DNA of 64,000 nt, taken from Opitutus sp. (lineage in GTDB: Bacteria; Verrucomicrobiota; Verrucomicrobiia; Opitutales; Opitutaceae). This document shows, piece by piece, positions 34,518 through 43,044 of this stretch (within the stretch, counting starts at the first letter, position 1; the number at the start of each line of letters is the position of its first letter). The notes beneath the pieces are model-generated. The model worked only from the letters and a program-made list of their open reading frames with translations. It made no database searches and was not told where the DNA came from. The position numbers and the translations under genes are program-made. Where the stretch lies: positions 1-64,000 of the forward strand of contig PNJQ01000002.1 of NCBI GenBank assembly GCA_013821985.1, given 5' to 3'.

Positions 34518-36678
34518 GGATGGGGGTCGTTGGCGCCGGGGGAAAACGGGGCAGGGTGAACGAGAATGTGGCGCCGCGGCCGGGTTCGCCGGCGGCCGAG
34601 ACGCGGCCGCCGTGGCGGGTCACGACGCGCTCCACCAGGGCGAGGCCGACGCCGGTGCCGGGAAATTCCGTCTCGGCATGCAGGCGGGAGAACACGCGAA
34701 AAAGTTTCTCCGCATACTTCGGATCAAAACCCACGCCATTGTCCCGCACGCTGAACGTCACCTCGCGCTCGGTTGTCGTGCCGGTGACGGTGATTTCCGG
34801 CGGCGCAGAGTTGCGGGAGTATTTCGCCGCGTTGCCGAGGAGGTTGAGCCAAACCTGCGTGAGGAGTGCGAGATCGGCCACGACCGGAGGGAGCGGCTGG
34901 ATGTGCCAGCGCGTTTCGGGACGGGCCTCGAACAGGTTTTCGCGCACGAGACCGCGGACGAGGGTGTCGCTTTCGAGGTGGATCGGATTCAGCGGCGCGC
35001 GGCCCAGGCGCGAGAAGGCCAGAAGGTCGTCGATGAGCTGCCCCATCTTCTGGGCCGCGCCCGTGATCACGCTGATGTAGCGTCGTGCCACCGCATCGAG
35101 GTTCAGCCCCGGGTGTTGCTCCAGCAGCGCGGCGAAACCGGACATGTGGCGCAGCGGCGCCCGCAGATCGTGCGAGACCGAGTAGGAAAATGCCTCCAGC
35201 TCCCGGTTGGCGGCTTCGAGTTCGGAGCTGTGGCGTTTCAGCTCGGCGTTGAGTTCGGCGAGGCGACGCTCCGCGGTGCGGCGGGCCGTGATGTCGTGCA
35301 CGGTGCTGCGGCTGGAAACATAGTTGCCCTGCGCGTCGAAGATGGCGGTCGCGCTGAGCGAGACGAAAAACGTGCTGCCGTCCTTCCGACGGAGTTCAAA
35401 CTCCAGATTTTCGACGCGGCCCGTGGTCTTGAAGCGGAGGAAATTTTCCGTGAAGACCTGGCTCGTCGCCGGGCTGAGCAGATCGGGGAAGCGTCGCTGA
35501 CCCACCACTTCCTCGCGCGTGTAGCCGAGCCACTCGAGTTCGGTGGCGTTGATTTCGATAATCGTGCCGGCCGGGTCGAGGGAGTGATAGCCGCACGGCG
35601 CGCGGTCGTAGAGATCGCGCACCTCGTCGGCCGCGCGCTGCAGGGCCGCGGCGGCGGCCTTGCGCTCGGTGATGTCGCGCACGGCGGCGAGCACGGCGGG
35701 ACCCTCTTCGAGCTCGAGCGGGCTGAGCATGATATCGACGGGAAACTCGGCGCCGTCGCGCTTCAGGCCGAAAAGTTCAAGGCCGGCGCCCATTGCGCGG
35801 ACTTTCGGCGCCGCCGCGTAGCCGTCGCGATGACCGACGTGGCGTCCGCGGAAGCGTTCGGGCATCAGGTTCTCGAGCGGACGTCCGACGAGCTGCGCGC
35901 GTTCGTAGCCGAAAAGTTCCTCCGTGCGCCGACTGACGCGGCGAATGAAGCCGGCGCGGTCGGTGAGAATGAGGGCGTCGGTCGCCTGTTCGAAGAGGGT
36001 TTCGAACAGCGCGCGGCTGCGTTCCAAGGCGCGGTCGGCCCGCTGGCGGGCGGCGAACTCGCGTTGGACGCGCGTGCCGGCGGAGGCGGCGATGACGAGG
36101 ATGCCGGCCACGGCCAGCAGAAGCGCGGCGCGGGTGAGAGCCGCATGCCGCTGGGTGGTGCGGCTGCGCTGGGCGAGCAGTTCGCGCTCGTGTCCCGCCA
36201 TCGCTTCGATCAAAGCGCGGATGTCCTCCATCGTGCGCTTGCCGGCGGAGAGAAAATCAGCCGCCGCCTCGTCGGAGAGTTGCTCGGTGCGCCGAAGGTC
36301 GTTGCGGCGCTGCATCAGGTCCACGAGTTCGGCCAGCCTGGTTTCCAGGATCGCGAGCTGAGCGGTCTGCGGTGGGCTGTCTGCCAGCAGCCGGCGGGCC
36401 GCGGCTAAGTCGCCGCGGATGCTGGTGACCCCGGTGTTGAACGGCTGGAGATATTGCGGATCGCCGCTGAGCGCAAAGCCGCGCGAGCCGGTCTGGACGT
36501 TGAGCGCCTGCACTTGGATTTGCTCGAGGATGTTGAGGACCTGATGGGCATGATCGACCGAGCTGAATGCCCGCTCGAAGCGGACAATGCTCCACCAAGC
36601 CGCTGCACCGATGAGGAGCAGGACGAGCACGGCGGCCGCAAAACCAGCGGCGACCTGACGTTCGAGCGACAGTTGCAT
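34483..36678 (-). CDS. Membrane sensor histidine kinase (CHASE3-PAS-PAS-HisKA-HATPase)
   Basis: The 731-residue protein begins with a transmembrane helix (AAGFAAAVLVLLLIGAAAWW). A periplasmic CHASE3-like helical domain follows at about 35-185 (LNVQTGSRGFALSGDPQYL), then a second helix (AALLLAVAGILVIAASAG). Two PAS domains follow at about 225-345 and 350-470. The HisKA helix carries AFSYSVSHDLRAPLRHMSGF near 500, and the HATPase region has NLLGNAAKYS and GTGVGLALVER. The C-terminus is Pro-rich. It heads the four-gene signalling operon. A strong terminator lies upstream at 36771. Confidence 0.92.
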   Translation of the reverse strand: MQLSLERQVAAGFAAAVLVLLLIGAAAWWSIVRFERAFSSVDHAHQVLNILEQIQVQALNVQTGSRGFALSGDPQYLQPFNTGVTSIRGDLAAARRLLADSPPQTAQLAILETRLAELVDLMQRRNDLRRTEQLSDEAAADFLSAGKRTMEDIRALIEAMAGHERELLAQRSRTTQRHAALTRAALLLAVAGILVIAASAGTRVQREFAARQRADRALERSRALFETLFEQATDALILTDRAGFIRRVSRRTEELFGYERAQLVGRPLENLMPERFRGRHVGHRDGYAAAPKVRAMGAGLELFGLKRDGAEFPVDIMLSPLELEEGPAVLAAVRDITERKAAAAALQRAADEVRDLYDRAPCGYHSLDPAGTIIEINATELEWLGYTREEVVGQRRFPDLLSPATSQVFTENFLRFKTTGRVENLEFELRRKDGSTFFVSLSATAIFDAQGNYVSSRSTVHDITARRTAERRLAELNAELKRHSSELEAANRELEAFSYSVSHDLRAPLRHMSGFAALLEQHPGLNLDAVARRYISVITGAAQKMGQLIDDLLAFSRLGRAPLNPIHLESDTLVRGLVRENLFEARPETRWHIQPLPPVVADLALLTQVWLNLLGNAAKYSRNSAPPEITVTGTTTEREVTFSVRDNGVGFDPKYAEKLFRVFSRLHAETEFPGTGVGLALVERVVTRHGGRVSAAGEPGRGATFSFTLPRFPPAPTTPIHANRPPPDPAR

Positions 36679-36770
36679 GCGGAGCTCCCTGCGCCGACTG
36701 GCTCAGGGGTGTTCGTGGTAGGCCCGTGGGGAAAGACACTGGGGCCGAATGGCTTCCCCTCAAACCCAAA

Positions 36771-36800
36771 CAAAAAACCGGGGACACGAAGTCCCCGGTT
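36771..36800 (-). terminator. Rho-independent terminator of the sigma/anti-sigma/DUF4097 operon
   Basis: On the minus strand the sequence reads aaccggggac, loop ttcgt, gtccccggtt, followed by a T-run (complement of the six A at 36772-36777). It is 31 bases past the DUF4097 stop. It separates that operon from the sensor kinase operon downstream. Confidence 0.9.
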
Positions 36801-36831
36801 CGGGTGTAAGAGAATTACCGATGAGTGCGCT

Positions 36832-37986
36832 TTACTTGGCTTGGCGCAGCGTGATGGTGCCGTTCATCGAGGAGAGCGAGATGTCGATGCCGCCGCCGTT
36901 CAGCGTGCCGGTGATCGACTTCCCGCCGCCGAAACCAGGGACGGGCGGAACCGGAGCAACCGGGGCGAACGCGTAGTGGGCGTGCTCGTCTTCGTCGTCG
37001 TCTTCATCGGCGTCGGCCGAAGGCGACGGGCTCGGAGAAGGAGAGGGAGACGCGGACGGTGACGGCGAGGGGCTCGGGGAAGGCGAGGCGCTCGGCGACG
37101 GGCTGGGGGAGGGCGAGCGATCACGGTTCCGGGACGTGGAAACTTCGCGTGCGCCGACCGCGACGGCGACTTCCCGGGCGGCGTTGCGGACGGCGTCCCG
37201 GGCCGCACGAGTGGCGTTGCGAGTTTCGGTGCGGATGCGACGCTTGTATTCGGAGTCTTCGTGGCTGCCGTCGAAGCGCGCGCCGACGACTTTTTCGGTC
37301 TTCGAGACGAGCACGCCTTCCGGGAAGTTCGTGCGGATGCTGCCGTTGTGGGTGCGCATGCGCAGGTTGGCCTTGGTGTCGGCCGGGAGGCGGAGATCGA
37401 TCTCTCCGTTCATCGAGGTGATCGAGACGGGCTTGGTCGGCGCTTGGCGGAAGTTGGCTTTGACCTCGCCGTTCATCGTGCTGACGACGGCGGAGCTGCC
37501 GATGTCGTTGAGCGTGACTTCGCCGTTCATGCTGTTGACGTCGATGTCGCCATCGACGTTCGACACGCCGATCTCGCCGCCGAGTTGGGTGCGGATGACG
37601 AGGTTGGTGTTGCGCGGCACCTGGACGGCGAACTCCGTGCCATGCGAGAACCAGTGCTGGTCGCTTGAGACGGAGAGAGTCACGACGTTGTTCTTTTCCT
37701 TCAGTTCAAAGGTCACGTCGTCGTCGAGCCGGCGGAAGCCGTCTTTATCCACCTGCTCCTTTTCTTTTTTGACCTGAAGCGAGGAGGTGACGACGACCTC
37801 ATCGCCGTCGGTGCCGGTGATCTTCACGTCGGCCCAGGCGAGCGAGAGCTTGAAGGTGCCGGGTTTGGAGGCGTCGCTGAACTTGACGCGGGTGGTTTCG
37901 CCTTCCGCGGCGAAGAGGGCCGTCGAGACGGCGAGCGCACCGAGTGCGAGCGCGAGACGGCGGAGTTGTGGGAGGGAGTTTTTCAT
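36832..37986 (-). CDS. Secreted DUF4097-type beta-repeat protein with Ser-Pro tract
   Basis: The 384-residue protein has a signal peptide (RLALALGALAVSTALFAAE), then repeated short beta strands typical of DUF4097/adhesin-like beta helices: NSMNGEVTLNDIG, STMNGEVKANFRQ, TSMNGEIDLRLP, RTHNGSIRTNFP, and at the C-terminus SSMNGTITLRQAK. Between about residue 280 and 335 lies an Ser-Pro/Ala tract, followed by an acidic run DADEDDDEDEHAH. The helix is therefore interrupted by a flexible insert. It is the last gene of the sigma/anti-sigma operon and is followed by a terminator. Role in the envelope is likely; its partner is unknown. Confidence 0.85.
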   Translation of the reverse strand: MKNSLPQLRRLALALGALAVSTALFAAEGETTRVKFSDASKPGTFKLSLAWADVKITGTDGDEVVVTSSLQVKKEKEQVDKDGFRRLDDDVTFELKEKNNVVTLSVSSDQHWFSHGTEFAVQVPRNTNLVIRTQLGGEIGVSNVDGDIDVNSMNGEVTLNDIGSSAVVSTMNGEVKANFRQAPTKPVSITSMNGEIDLRLPADTKANLRMRTHNGSIRTNFPEGVLVSKTEKVVGARFDGSHEDSEYKRRIRTETRNATRAARDAVRNAAREVAVAVGAREVSTSRNRDRSPSPSPSPSASPSPSPSPSPSASPSPSPSPSPSADADEDDDEDEHAHYAFAPVAPVPPVPGFGGGKSITGTLNGGGIDISLSSMNGTITLRQAK

Positions 37987-38016
37987 TTGTGAGGGTTGGG
38001 CTGTGGGCGGAGGCGC

Positions 38017-38916
38017 TCAGGCTTTGCTGGTGGCGGGCTCCTTGGGTTGGGCGTTCGGTTGACTGTCAGCGGGAGAGGGGACGCGGAGGGTGGCGAGGGC
38101 GCGCTTGGCGGCGTCACGGACGTTCTCGTCGGCCTGTGGGTTGCGACTGAGTTGTTCGAAGATGAACTCGGCGCCCGTTTCGCGGACGCTGGCGAGGAGC
38201 TCGATCATCGCCATCTGCACGAGTGGGGCGGACTCACGCGGCAGGGCGGCGAGCAGGCCGGCGCGGACGAGTTCTTCGTTAGCATGGGCGGCGAGTGCTT
38301 CGACGGCGGAGAGGCGCACGTTGACGGACGGATCGAAGGCGAGCGCGCCCACGAGGTCGGTGAGGACCTTTCGGTCGGGCGACTTCAGATCCATCGTCGC
38401 GAGCACGCTCGAGAGCCGGTCGCTGGTGGATTTCTGCTGGAGCAGCGAATACGTGACGAGCTTGCCCATGTTGTCCACCTGGGAGCGGAGCGAGGCGAGT
38501 TCCTGCTTGGAGGAATCGTCGGCCACGACGACAGCGGGCTTCTGGAGGAAGCGCGCGCCGGCGAAGATGCCCGCGGCGAGCAGCGTCAGCGCGAAGGCGA
38601 ATTGCAGCGCCGGTTGCGCGGGCAGGATGGCCTCGAAAAAGCGGTCGAGACGGCTCTTCGCGAGGGCGAAGGGGCTCGGCGCGTCCGCGTCGCGCTGGTG
38701 CGTCTCGAGCATCGCGTAGAATTGCTCCCGGAGACGCGGGCTCGGCTCCTCGGCCGGGAGCAGGTCGAGCTTGCGGGTGATTTCCTGCAAGGCGGACCAC
38801 TCGCGCTGGCACGTCGGGCACGAAGTGAGGTGGGTGCGCATCTGCGCAGCTTCATCCGGAGGCAAGGTGCCTTCCTGGTAGTCGATGAAGAGGTCTTGGA
38901 CGCGTTGGCAGTTCAT
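38017..38916 (-). CDS. Anti-sigma factor with zinc-finger and HEAT-like repeats
   Basis: The N-terminus of this 299-residue protein is a zf-HC2 anti-sigma domain: NCQRVQDLFIDYQEGTLP and the HxxxCxxC zinc site HLTSCPTC near residue 30. A transmembrane helix follows (LQFAFALTLLAAGIFAGARF, about 105-125). The presumably periplasmic part has coiled sequence, then helical pairs resembling HEAT repeats (VNVRLSAVEALAAHANEELV, ENVRDAAKRALATLR). It sits between its likely sigma factor and the DUF4097 gene on the same strand. The HEAT part is an unusual sensor module. Confidence 0.85.
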   Translation of the reverse strand: MNCQRVQDLFIDYQEGTLPPDEAAQMRTHLTSCPTCQREWSALQEITRKLDLLPAEEPSPRLREQFYAMLETHQRDADAPSPFALAKSRLDRFFEAILPAQPALQFAFALTLLAAGIFAGARFLQKPAVVVADDSSKQELASLRSQVDNMGKLVTYSLLQQKSTSDRLSSVLATMDLKSPDRKVLTDLVGALAFDPSVNVRLSAVEALAAHANEELVRAGLLAALPRESAPLVQMAMIELLASVRETGAEFIFEQLSRNPQADENVRDAAKRALATLRVPSPADSQPNAQPKEPATSKA

Positions 38917-38971
38917 GGCGGAAAGAGAGTAAGTGGTGAGTGGTGAGCGGGGAGCAGTGCGGAGCGGCGGT

Positions 38972-39607
38972 TCAGGCCGCTTGTTCGCGACGGATCTTGA
39001 AATAGACTTCGCGGAGTTCCTTCAGCGCGCGATGGACGCGGACTTTGACGGCGCCGACGGAGCAGTCGCACAGTTTGGCGATCTCCTTGTGTTCGATGTT
39101 CTGCAGGCGCGAGAGCACGAGAACTTCGCGGTGCTCGAGCGACATGCGGGCGAGGGCGACACGGAGGATTTCAAGGTCGTCGGTTGTCGCGGCGCGCGAG
39201 TCGGGGGAGGCGCCTTCGTCGGGATGGTCGTGCAGATCGGTCGGGTCCGTGGGCGCGGCGGCTTTGGCGTGTTTGCGGAAGTGATCGGCGGCGACCTTGC
39301 GCGCGAGGTGGTAGATCCACGCGGTGAATTTGCCCTCGTCGCGGTAGGTGTGCCGGTATTTGAGGATCCGGTAGAACACGACCTGCACCAGATCCTCGCT
39401 GACGGCGGGCTGGTTGGTCATGCGGAGAAAGAACGCATAGAGGCGCGTTTGATAGCGCTCGAATATCTCGCCGAGTTTCGCGACGTCTCCGGCGCGGACG
39501 GCTATCATCAGTTCGTGATCGGTGGCTTCCACGGGTGCGGGGAAGTTAACGACCGCGTCGTCCGAGTGAACCCGGATTTCGACGATGGACTGTGCGGCGG
39601 GAGGCAT
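38972..39607 (-). CDS. ECF-type RNA polymerase sigma factor
   Basis: The sigma factor is 211 residues from the ATG at 39607 (MPPAAQSIVEIRV). Region 2 is in RYQTRLYAFFLRM, EDLVQVVFYRIL and FTAWIYHLARKVAADHF at about 55-115. Region 4 is in LEHREVLVLSRLQNIEHKEI and the helix-turn-helix CDCSVGAVKVRVHRALKEL near the end. The open frame extends further upstream, but those codons are not sigma-like. The gene is co-directional with the anti-sigma and DUF4097 genes and presumably autoregulates the operon. It is divergent from the metallo-hydrolase gene. Confidence 0.92.
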   Translation of the reverse strand: MPPAAQSIVEIRVHSDDAVVNFPAPVEATDHELMIAVRAGDVAKLGEIFERYQTRLYAFFLRMTNQPAVSEDLVQVVFYRILKYRHTYRDEGKFTAWIYHLARKVAADHFRKHAKAAAPTDPTDLHDHPDEGASPDSRAATTDDLEILRVALARMSLEHREVLVLSRLQNIEHKEIAKLCDCSVGAVKVRVHRALKELREVYFKIRREQAA

Positions 39608-39719
39608 GAAGCGGAAGCATGGCGGTGTGCGTTGGGGAATACCGTGCGCCGCGGGTGGGGTTACAGGGATTCTGGGAAAACAACTGGCGCCGCCGCGCCG
39701 AACGCGTAAGTTGCTGCCC

Positions 39720-40667
39720 ATGAATCGCCGCGACTTTCTCATCTCGTCCTCCGCGGCCATCTCGCTCGGTTTGCTCGCGAGAGGCTCGCTCTTCGGCCAA
39801 ACGACCCCCGGCAACGCGGCGACTCCCGCGGCCGCTCCGGCCGGTCCGCCGCTTGTCACCGAATTCAAGAAACTGCGCCGCGGTGTCGGCTACTTCACCG
39901 GTCGCGGCGGCACGATTGGCTGGCTGAGCGGCGAGCACGCGGTCGTGGCGATCGACACCCAATTCGCGGAGCCCGCCCAGCGATTCATCGCGGAAATGCC
40001 GGGCCGCGGCGACCGGCCGTTCGATGTCGTGATCAACACGCACCATCACGGCGACCACACGAGCGGCAACGCCACGTTTCGACCCGTCACGAAAAAACTC
40101 GTCGCCCACGAAGCCGTGCCGGAGCTGCAGCGCGCCGCCGCCCGTCGCAGCCCGCAATCCGGCGAGCCGACCGTGGCGGACACGACGTTTGCCACGACCT
40201 GGCGCATGGAAGCGGGCGACGAAATCATCTCCGCGCAGTTTTTCGGGCCCGCGCACACCGGCGGCGACATCGCCGTCTATTTCGAGCGCGCCAACATCGT
40301 CCACGTGGGCGATCTCGTCTTCAACCGGCTTTATCCCGTCACTGACAAAGCCGGTGGCTGTCAGGTGCGCGCATGGATCGCGGCGCTCGAACGCCTGCAA
40401 AATACGTATCCGGCGGACGCACTTTACATTTTCGGTCACGGCAGCGCGAAGTTCGGCGTCACCGGCAGCAAGGCCGACGTGGAACAGATGGCGACCTACC
40501 TCAACGCGCTGGTGGCGCACGTGGAAACGGCAATTAAAGCCGGCAAGTCGAAGGCCGAGATCGTCACGCAGCAAAACCTCGACGGCTTCGAGGATTATCA
40601 CGCGCCCCGAAACAGCCGGTTGCCAACCAACCTCGGCGTCGTGTTCGACGAGCTGACCGGAGCCTGA
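39720..40667 (+). CDS. Tat-exported metallo-beta-lactamase-fold hydrolase
   Basis: The 315-residue protein begins with a Tat signal (MNRRDFLISSSAAISLGLLA). The metal-binding motif VINTHHHGDHTSGN is near residue 106, a further histidine is in GPAHTGGDIAVYF near 180, and YIFGHGSAKFGV supplies a late histidine near 240. The fold is shared by lactamases, glyoxalases and quinoprotein-linked hydrolases; the substrate is unknown. The ATG at 39720 is chosen because the Tat motif begins there. Confidence 0.9.
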   Translation: MNRRDFLISSSAAISLGLLARGSLFGQTTPGNAATPAAAPAGPPLVTEFKKLRRGVGYFTGRGGTIGWLSGEHAVVAIDTQFAEPAQRFIAEMPGRGDRPFDVVINTHHHGDHTSGNATFRPVTKKLVAHEAVPELQRAAARRSPQSGEPTVADTTFATTWRMEAGDEIISAQFFGPAHTGGDIAVYFERANIVHVGDLVFNRLYPVTDKAGGCQVRAWIAALERLQNTYPADALYIFGHGSAKFGVTGSKADVEQMATYLNALVAHVETAIKAGKSKAEIVTQQNLDGFEDYHAPRNSRLPTNLGVVFDELTGA

Positions 40668-40672
40668 AGTCG

Positions 40673-40690
40673 GGCCGGCTTGAGCCGGCC
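40673..40690. repeat. Short perfect family C hairpin
   Basis: GGCCGGCT, loop tg, AGCCGGCC, six bases after the metallo-hydrolase stop codon. It is preceded by 'gaagtcgg', echoing the family C units at 5281 and 13554. It may help end transcription, although no T-run follows. Confidence 0.55.
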
Positions 40691-40734
40691 AAAAATTCCC
40701 GCGGCCGGCCAGATTGCCGCAGCGCCCGAGAACA

Positions 40735-40800
40735 GAGCCTGCTTGCCGGCGATGAGGAACGTTGGCGGGCGACGATCGCATCGCCTGTCGGCACGCTCCT
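40735..40800. repeat. Degenerate family B repeat
   Basis: gagcctgcttgccggcgatg on the left and catcgcctgtcggcacgctc on the right are recognisable but mutated versions of the family B arms. It lies between the metallo-hydrolase and FG-GAP genes. Confidence 0.6.
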
Positions 40801-40885
40801 CCCCAAAGGCGGAGCGTTGACGTTTGCGGCGGCGAGAATTTTTCATCGCGCGGCCGGCGGGGCGGTGGCAAGGTCCGCGCTTTCC

Positions 40886-42802
40886 ATGCGCCCCCTCGCA
40901 ATTGCACTGTTGTTGTGCGTTCCGCCCGTGTTGTTGGCGGCGGAGTGGCCGATCGGTGCGCGCGTGATCGTGGAAAAAGCTGGCGCTGGACAACGGGCGA
41001 TCGTGCTGCGCTCCGAGGCATCGCGCAGCTTCGTGGCTTACGAGGGTGTCGATGAAATCCACGACGAGTGGGTCGAGTCCGATCGCATCCGCAGCGTCCG
41101 CCCGCCGCCCTCGACGGTGGAGGATAAACCTGAAGCCACTGTCGCCGAAATCGCGGCGCTGCCGGTGCCCGAGCCTCTGCCGCACGCGCTTGAGCTGCCG
41201 CGCGTCCCTCGCGCCAGCACACTCGCGGAAATCTGGCTCGAGCAACTCGCGCGCAAGGACGCGAGCGACCCCGTCCGCTTCAATGTCGGCGCGCTGCCAG
41301 TCCCGCAGTTTCGATTCGGTGAGGTCGCGGGCATCGCAACCACGAAGGCACCGTTGCGCACGGCCCTCGTGCAATCGCAGGGCAGCGTGCGCGGCTTCGC
41401 GGCGATCGAGGACGGCATCGTCGTCTATCAGCGCGACGCGCAGGCGGGCTTTGTCCGCGTGGCGCAGCTCGACTTGTCCTCTTTGCAGGGATTTGCGCCG
41501 GAGCAGCTCGTCGAGGCGGATTTCAATCGCGACCACGAGACTGATCTCGTCGTGACCGCCGGCCCGATCGTGCAGGTGTATTTTGGCGCGGCCAGCGGCC
41601 TGTTCACGCCAAGCGCGCAGGCCTATCGCGCCAAGCAGCCGGTGCGCGGCGCGGCGCCCGGTCGATTTTTCACCGGGCCGCTCTCCGCCGGCGTGGCGGT
41701 GATCGAAGGCTTCAACAGTTTCTCTGTGCTGCGCGTGGCGCAGAGCGGCGTCACGACCGTCGAGCCACCTTACGAGCTGCGTTTCGATCGCCTCACGCGG
41801 CTCGCCACGGGCGATTTCGACGGCGACGGTTTCACGGACGTGGCCGTCACGACGCAGAATCGCGGGCGCAGCACGGGCGCATGGATGTTCTTCAACCAAC
41901 GCGGACCGCACCGCTCGTTCCTCTGGCCGGTGGGCGGACGCGACGATTTTGCCCGCGACATCGCGGTCGCCGATCTCGATCGCGACGGACGCGACGACCT
42001 CATCCTCACCGACAGCGACGTCGAGCAGGGCGAACACGTGCGCGTTGTCTTCCGCTCAGCGGGTCGGGCGGGTTGGGAGGATCCTTGGGAACTCATCAGT
42101 TCCGAATACGGCATCGGCCTCGGCACGGCCTCGATCACTGTGGCAGACTTCAATCGCGACGGGCGGCCCGACATCGGCATCGGCGGACGCAACGGCCTGC
42201 GGGTTTATCTCGGGGCGGATTACCGGCGCTTCAGCCGCAATCCAGTCTGGCCGCGCCTTGCGGCGGGCAACGATTTCCCGGAGCAGCGCGTTTTTCTCGC
42301 CGGGGATTTCGACGGCGACGGCTCGGCGGACCTGCTCGGCTACACTCCGGCGTTCGCGACCGGCTACAATCTCGTCTATAACGCCACACCCGCGACGCTC
42401 GACGGGCTGCATGTTCCCGCGCCCGTGCGTCGGCGCGCACCGATGCAGGCGAGTTCCACCGTGGCGAAGGTTGAGACGGGGGGCGCCGAGGAAGCGCAGG
42501 GCGTGCCGCGCCTGCGTTTTCTCGCGAGTCGCGCGGAACCCTACGGCCAGTGGCGCTACCGCATCGTGGTGGAAATCGCGGCGCTGGCGGACGGCGTGAT
42601 TGAGGCAGTCGAAGCCACGTGCAAGCTCGAGGGAGTCGATGCACCGGTGCAGGAAGTTCCCGCGACGGCGCGCCGCACGAGCGATCAGCAGTGGTCCGTC
42701 GAGGTCATTTTGCCGCGCGGTCGCAGCTACGAATTCCACATCCGCGCGCGCGACGATCAAGGCCGGCAGGCCGACGCGATTCGCGTGACGGTGAATCCGT
42801 AA
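40886..42802 (+). CDS. Secreted FG-GAP/VCBS repeat protein
   Basis: The 638-residue product has a signal peptide (LAIALLLCVPPVLLAA). A linker of about 170 residues follows. Five calcium-binding FG-GAP-like loops are at about 211 (DFNRDHETDLVV), 308 (DFDGDGFTDVAV), 361 (DLDRDGRDDLIL), 419 (DFNRDGRPDIGI) and 471 (DFDGDGSADLLG), giving a likely beta-propeller. The C-terminal 100 residues form a separate beta-rich domain. The ATG at 40886 coincides with the signal peptide. The ligand is unknown; such proteins are often extracellular binding or scaffold proteins. Confidence 0.85.
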   Translation: MRPLAIALLLCVPPVLLAAEWPIGARVIVEKAGAGQRAIVLRSEASRSFVAYEGVDEIHDEWVESDRIRSVRPPPSTVEDKPEATVAEIAALPVPEPLPHALELPRVPRASTLAEIWLEQLARKDASDPVRFNVGALPVPQFRFGEVAGIATTKAPLRTALVQSQGSVRGFAAIEDGIVVYQRDAQAGFVRVAQLDLSSLQGFAPEQLVEADFNRDHETDLVVTAGPIVQVYFGAASGLFTPSAQAYRAKQPVRGAAPGRFFTGPLSAGVAVIEGFNSFSVLRVAQSGVTTVEPPYELRFDRLTRLATGDFDGDGFTDVAVTTQNRGRSTGAWMFFNQRGPHRSFLWPVGGRDDFARDIAVADLDRDGRDDLILTDSDVEQGEHVRVVFRSAGRAGWEDPWELISSEYGIGLGTASITVADFNRDGRPDIGIGGRNGLRVYLGADYRRFSRNPVWPRLAAGNDFPEQRVFLAGDFDGDGSADLLGYTPAFATGYNLVYNATPATLDGLHVPAPVRRRAPMQASSTVAKVETGGAEEAQGVPRLRFLASRAEPYGQWRYRIVVEIAALADGVIEAVEATCKLEGVDAPVQEVPATARRTSDQQWSVEVILPRGRSYEFHIRARDDQGRQADAIRVTVNP

Positions 42803-43044
42803 GCCGCGTTGGCCTGGCCGGAATGCGGCGGGGCGCTGGCCGAAGACCGCGAATGTTTTACCCTGGGTTGGGCGCGCGCGGTCTCAGCTCGCGTGCGTTT
42901 CGCTGCAACGTCGCGCACGCTCGCTGCGGCGAGCCGCGCTTCGGTCGCAGTGCGGTTTTCAGCCGTGAGGGAACGCGAAAGTCTGCGGGACCTAAGCGTC
43001 GCGGTGTGAACCGCGGCGCACCCCAGCAAACCCTAGATCGAAAC

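Noticed and set aside
31943-36408. Two plus-strand frames (about 576 and 687 codons) opposite the kinases
   Set aside because: Shadow frames of the histidine kinases; composition is uniform Arg/Glu/Ala without motifs.
39546-42037. Minus-strand frames opposite the metallo-hydrolase and FG-GAP genes
   Set aside because: They antisense clear signal-peptide proteins and span the intergenic repeats.
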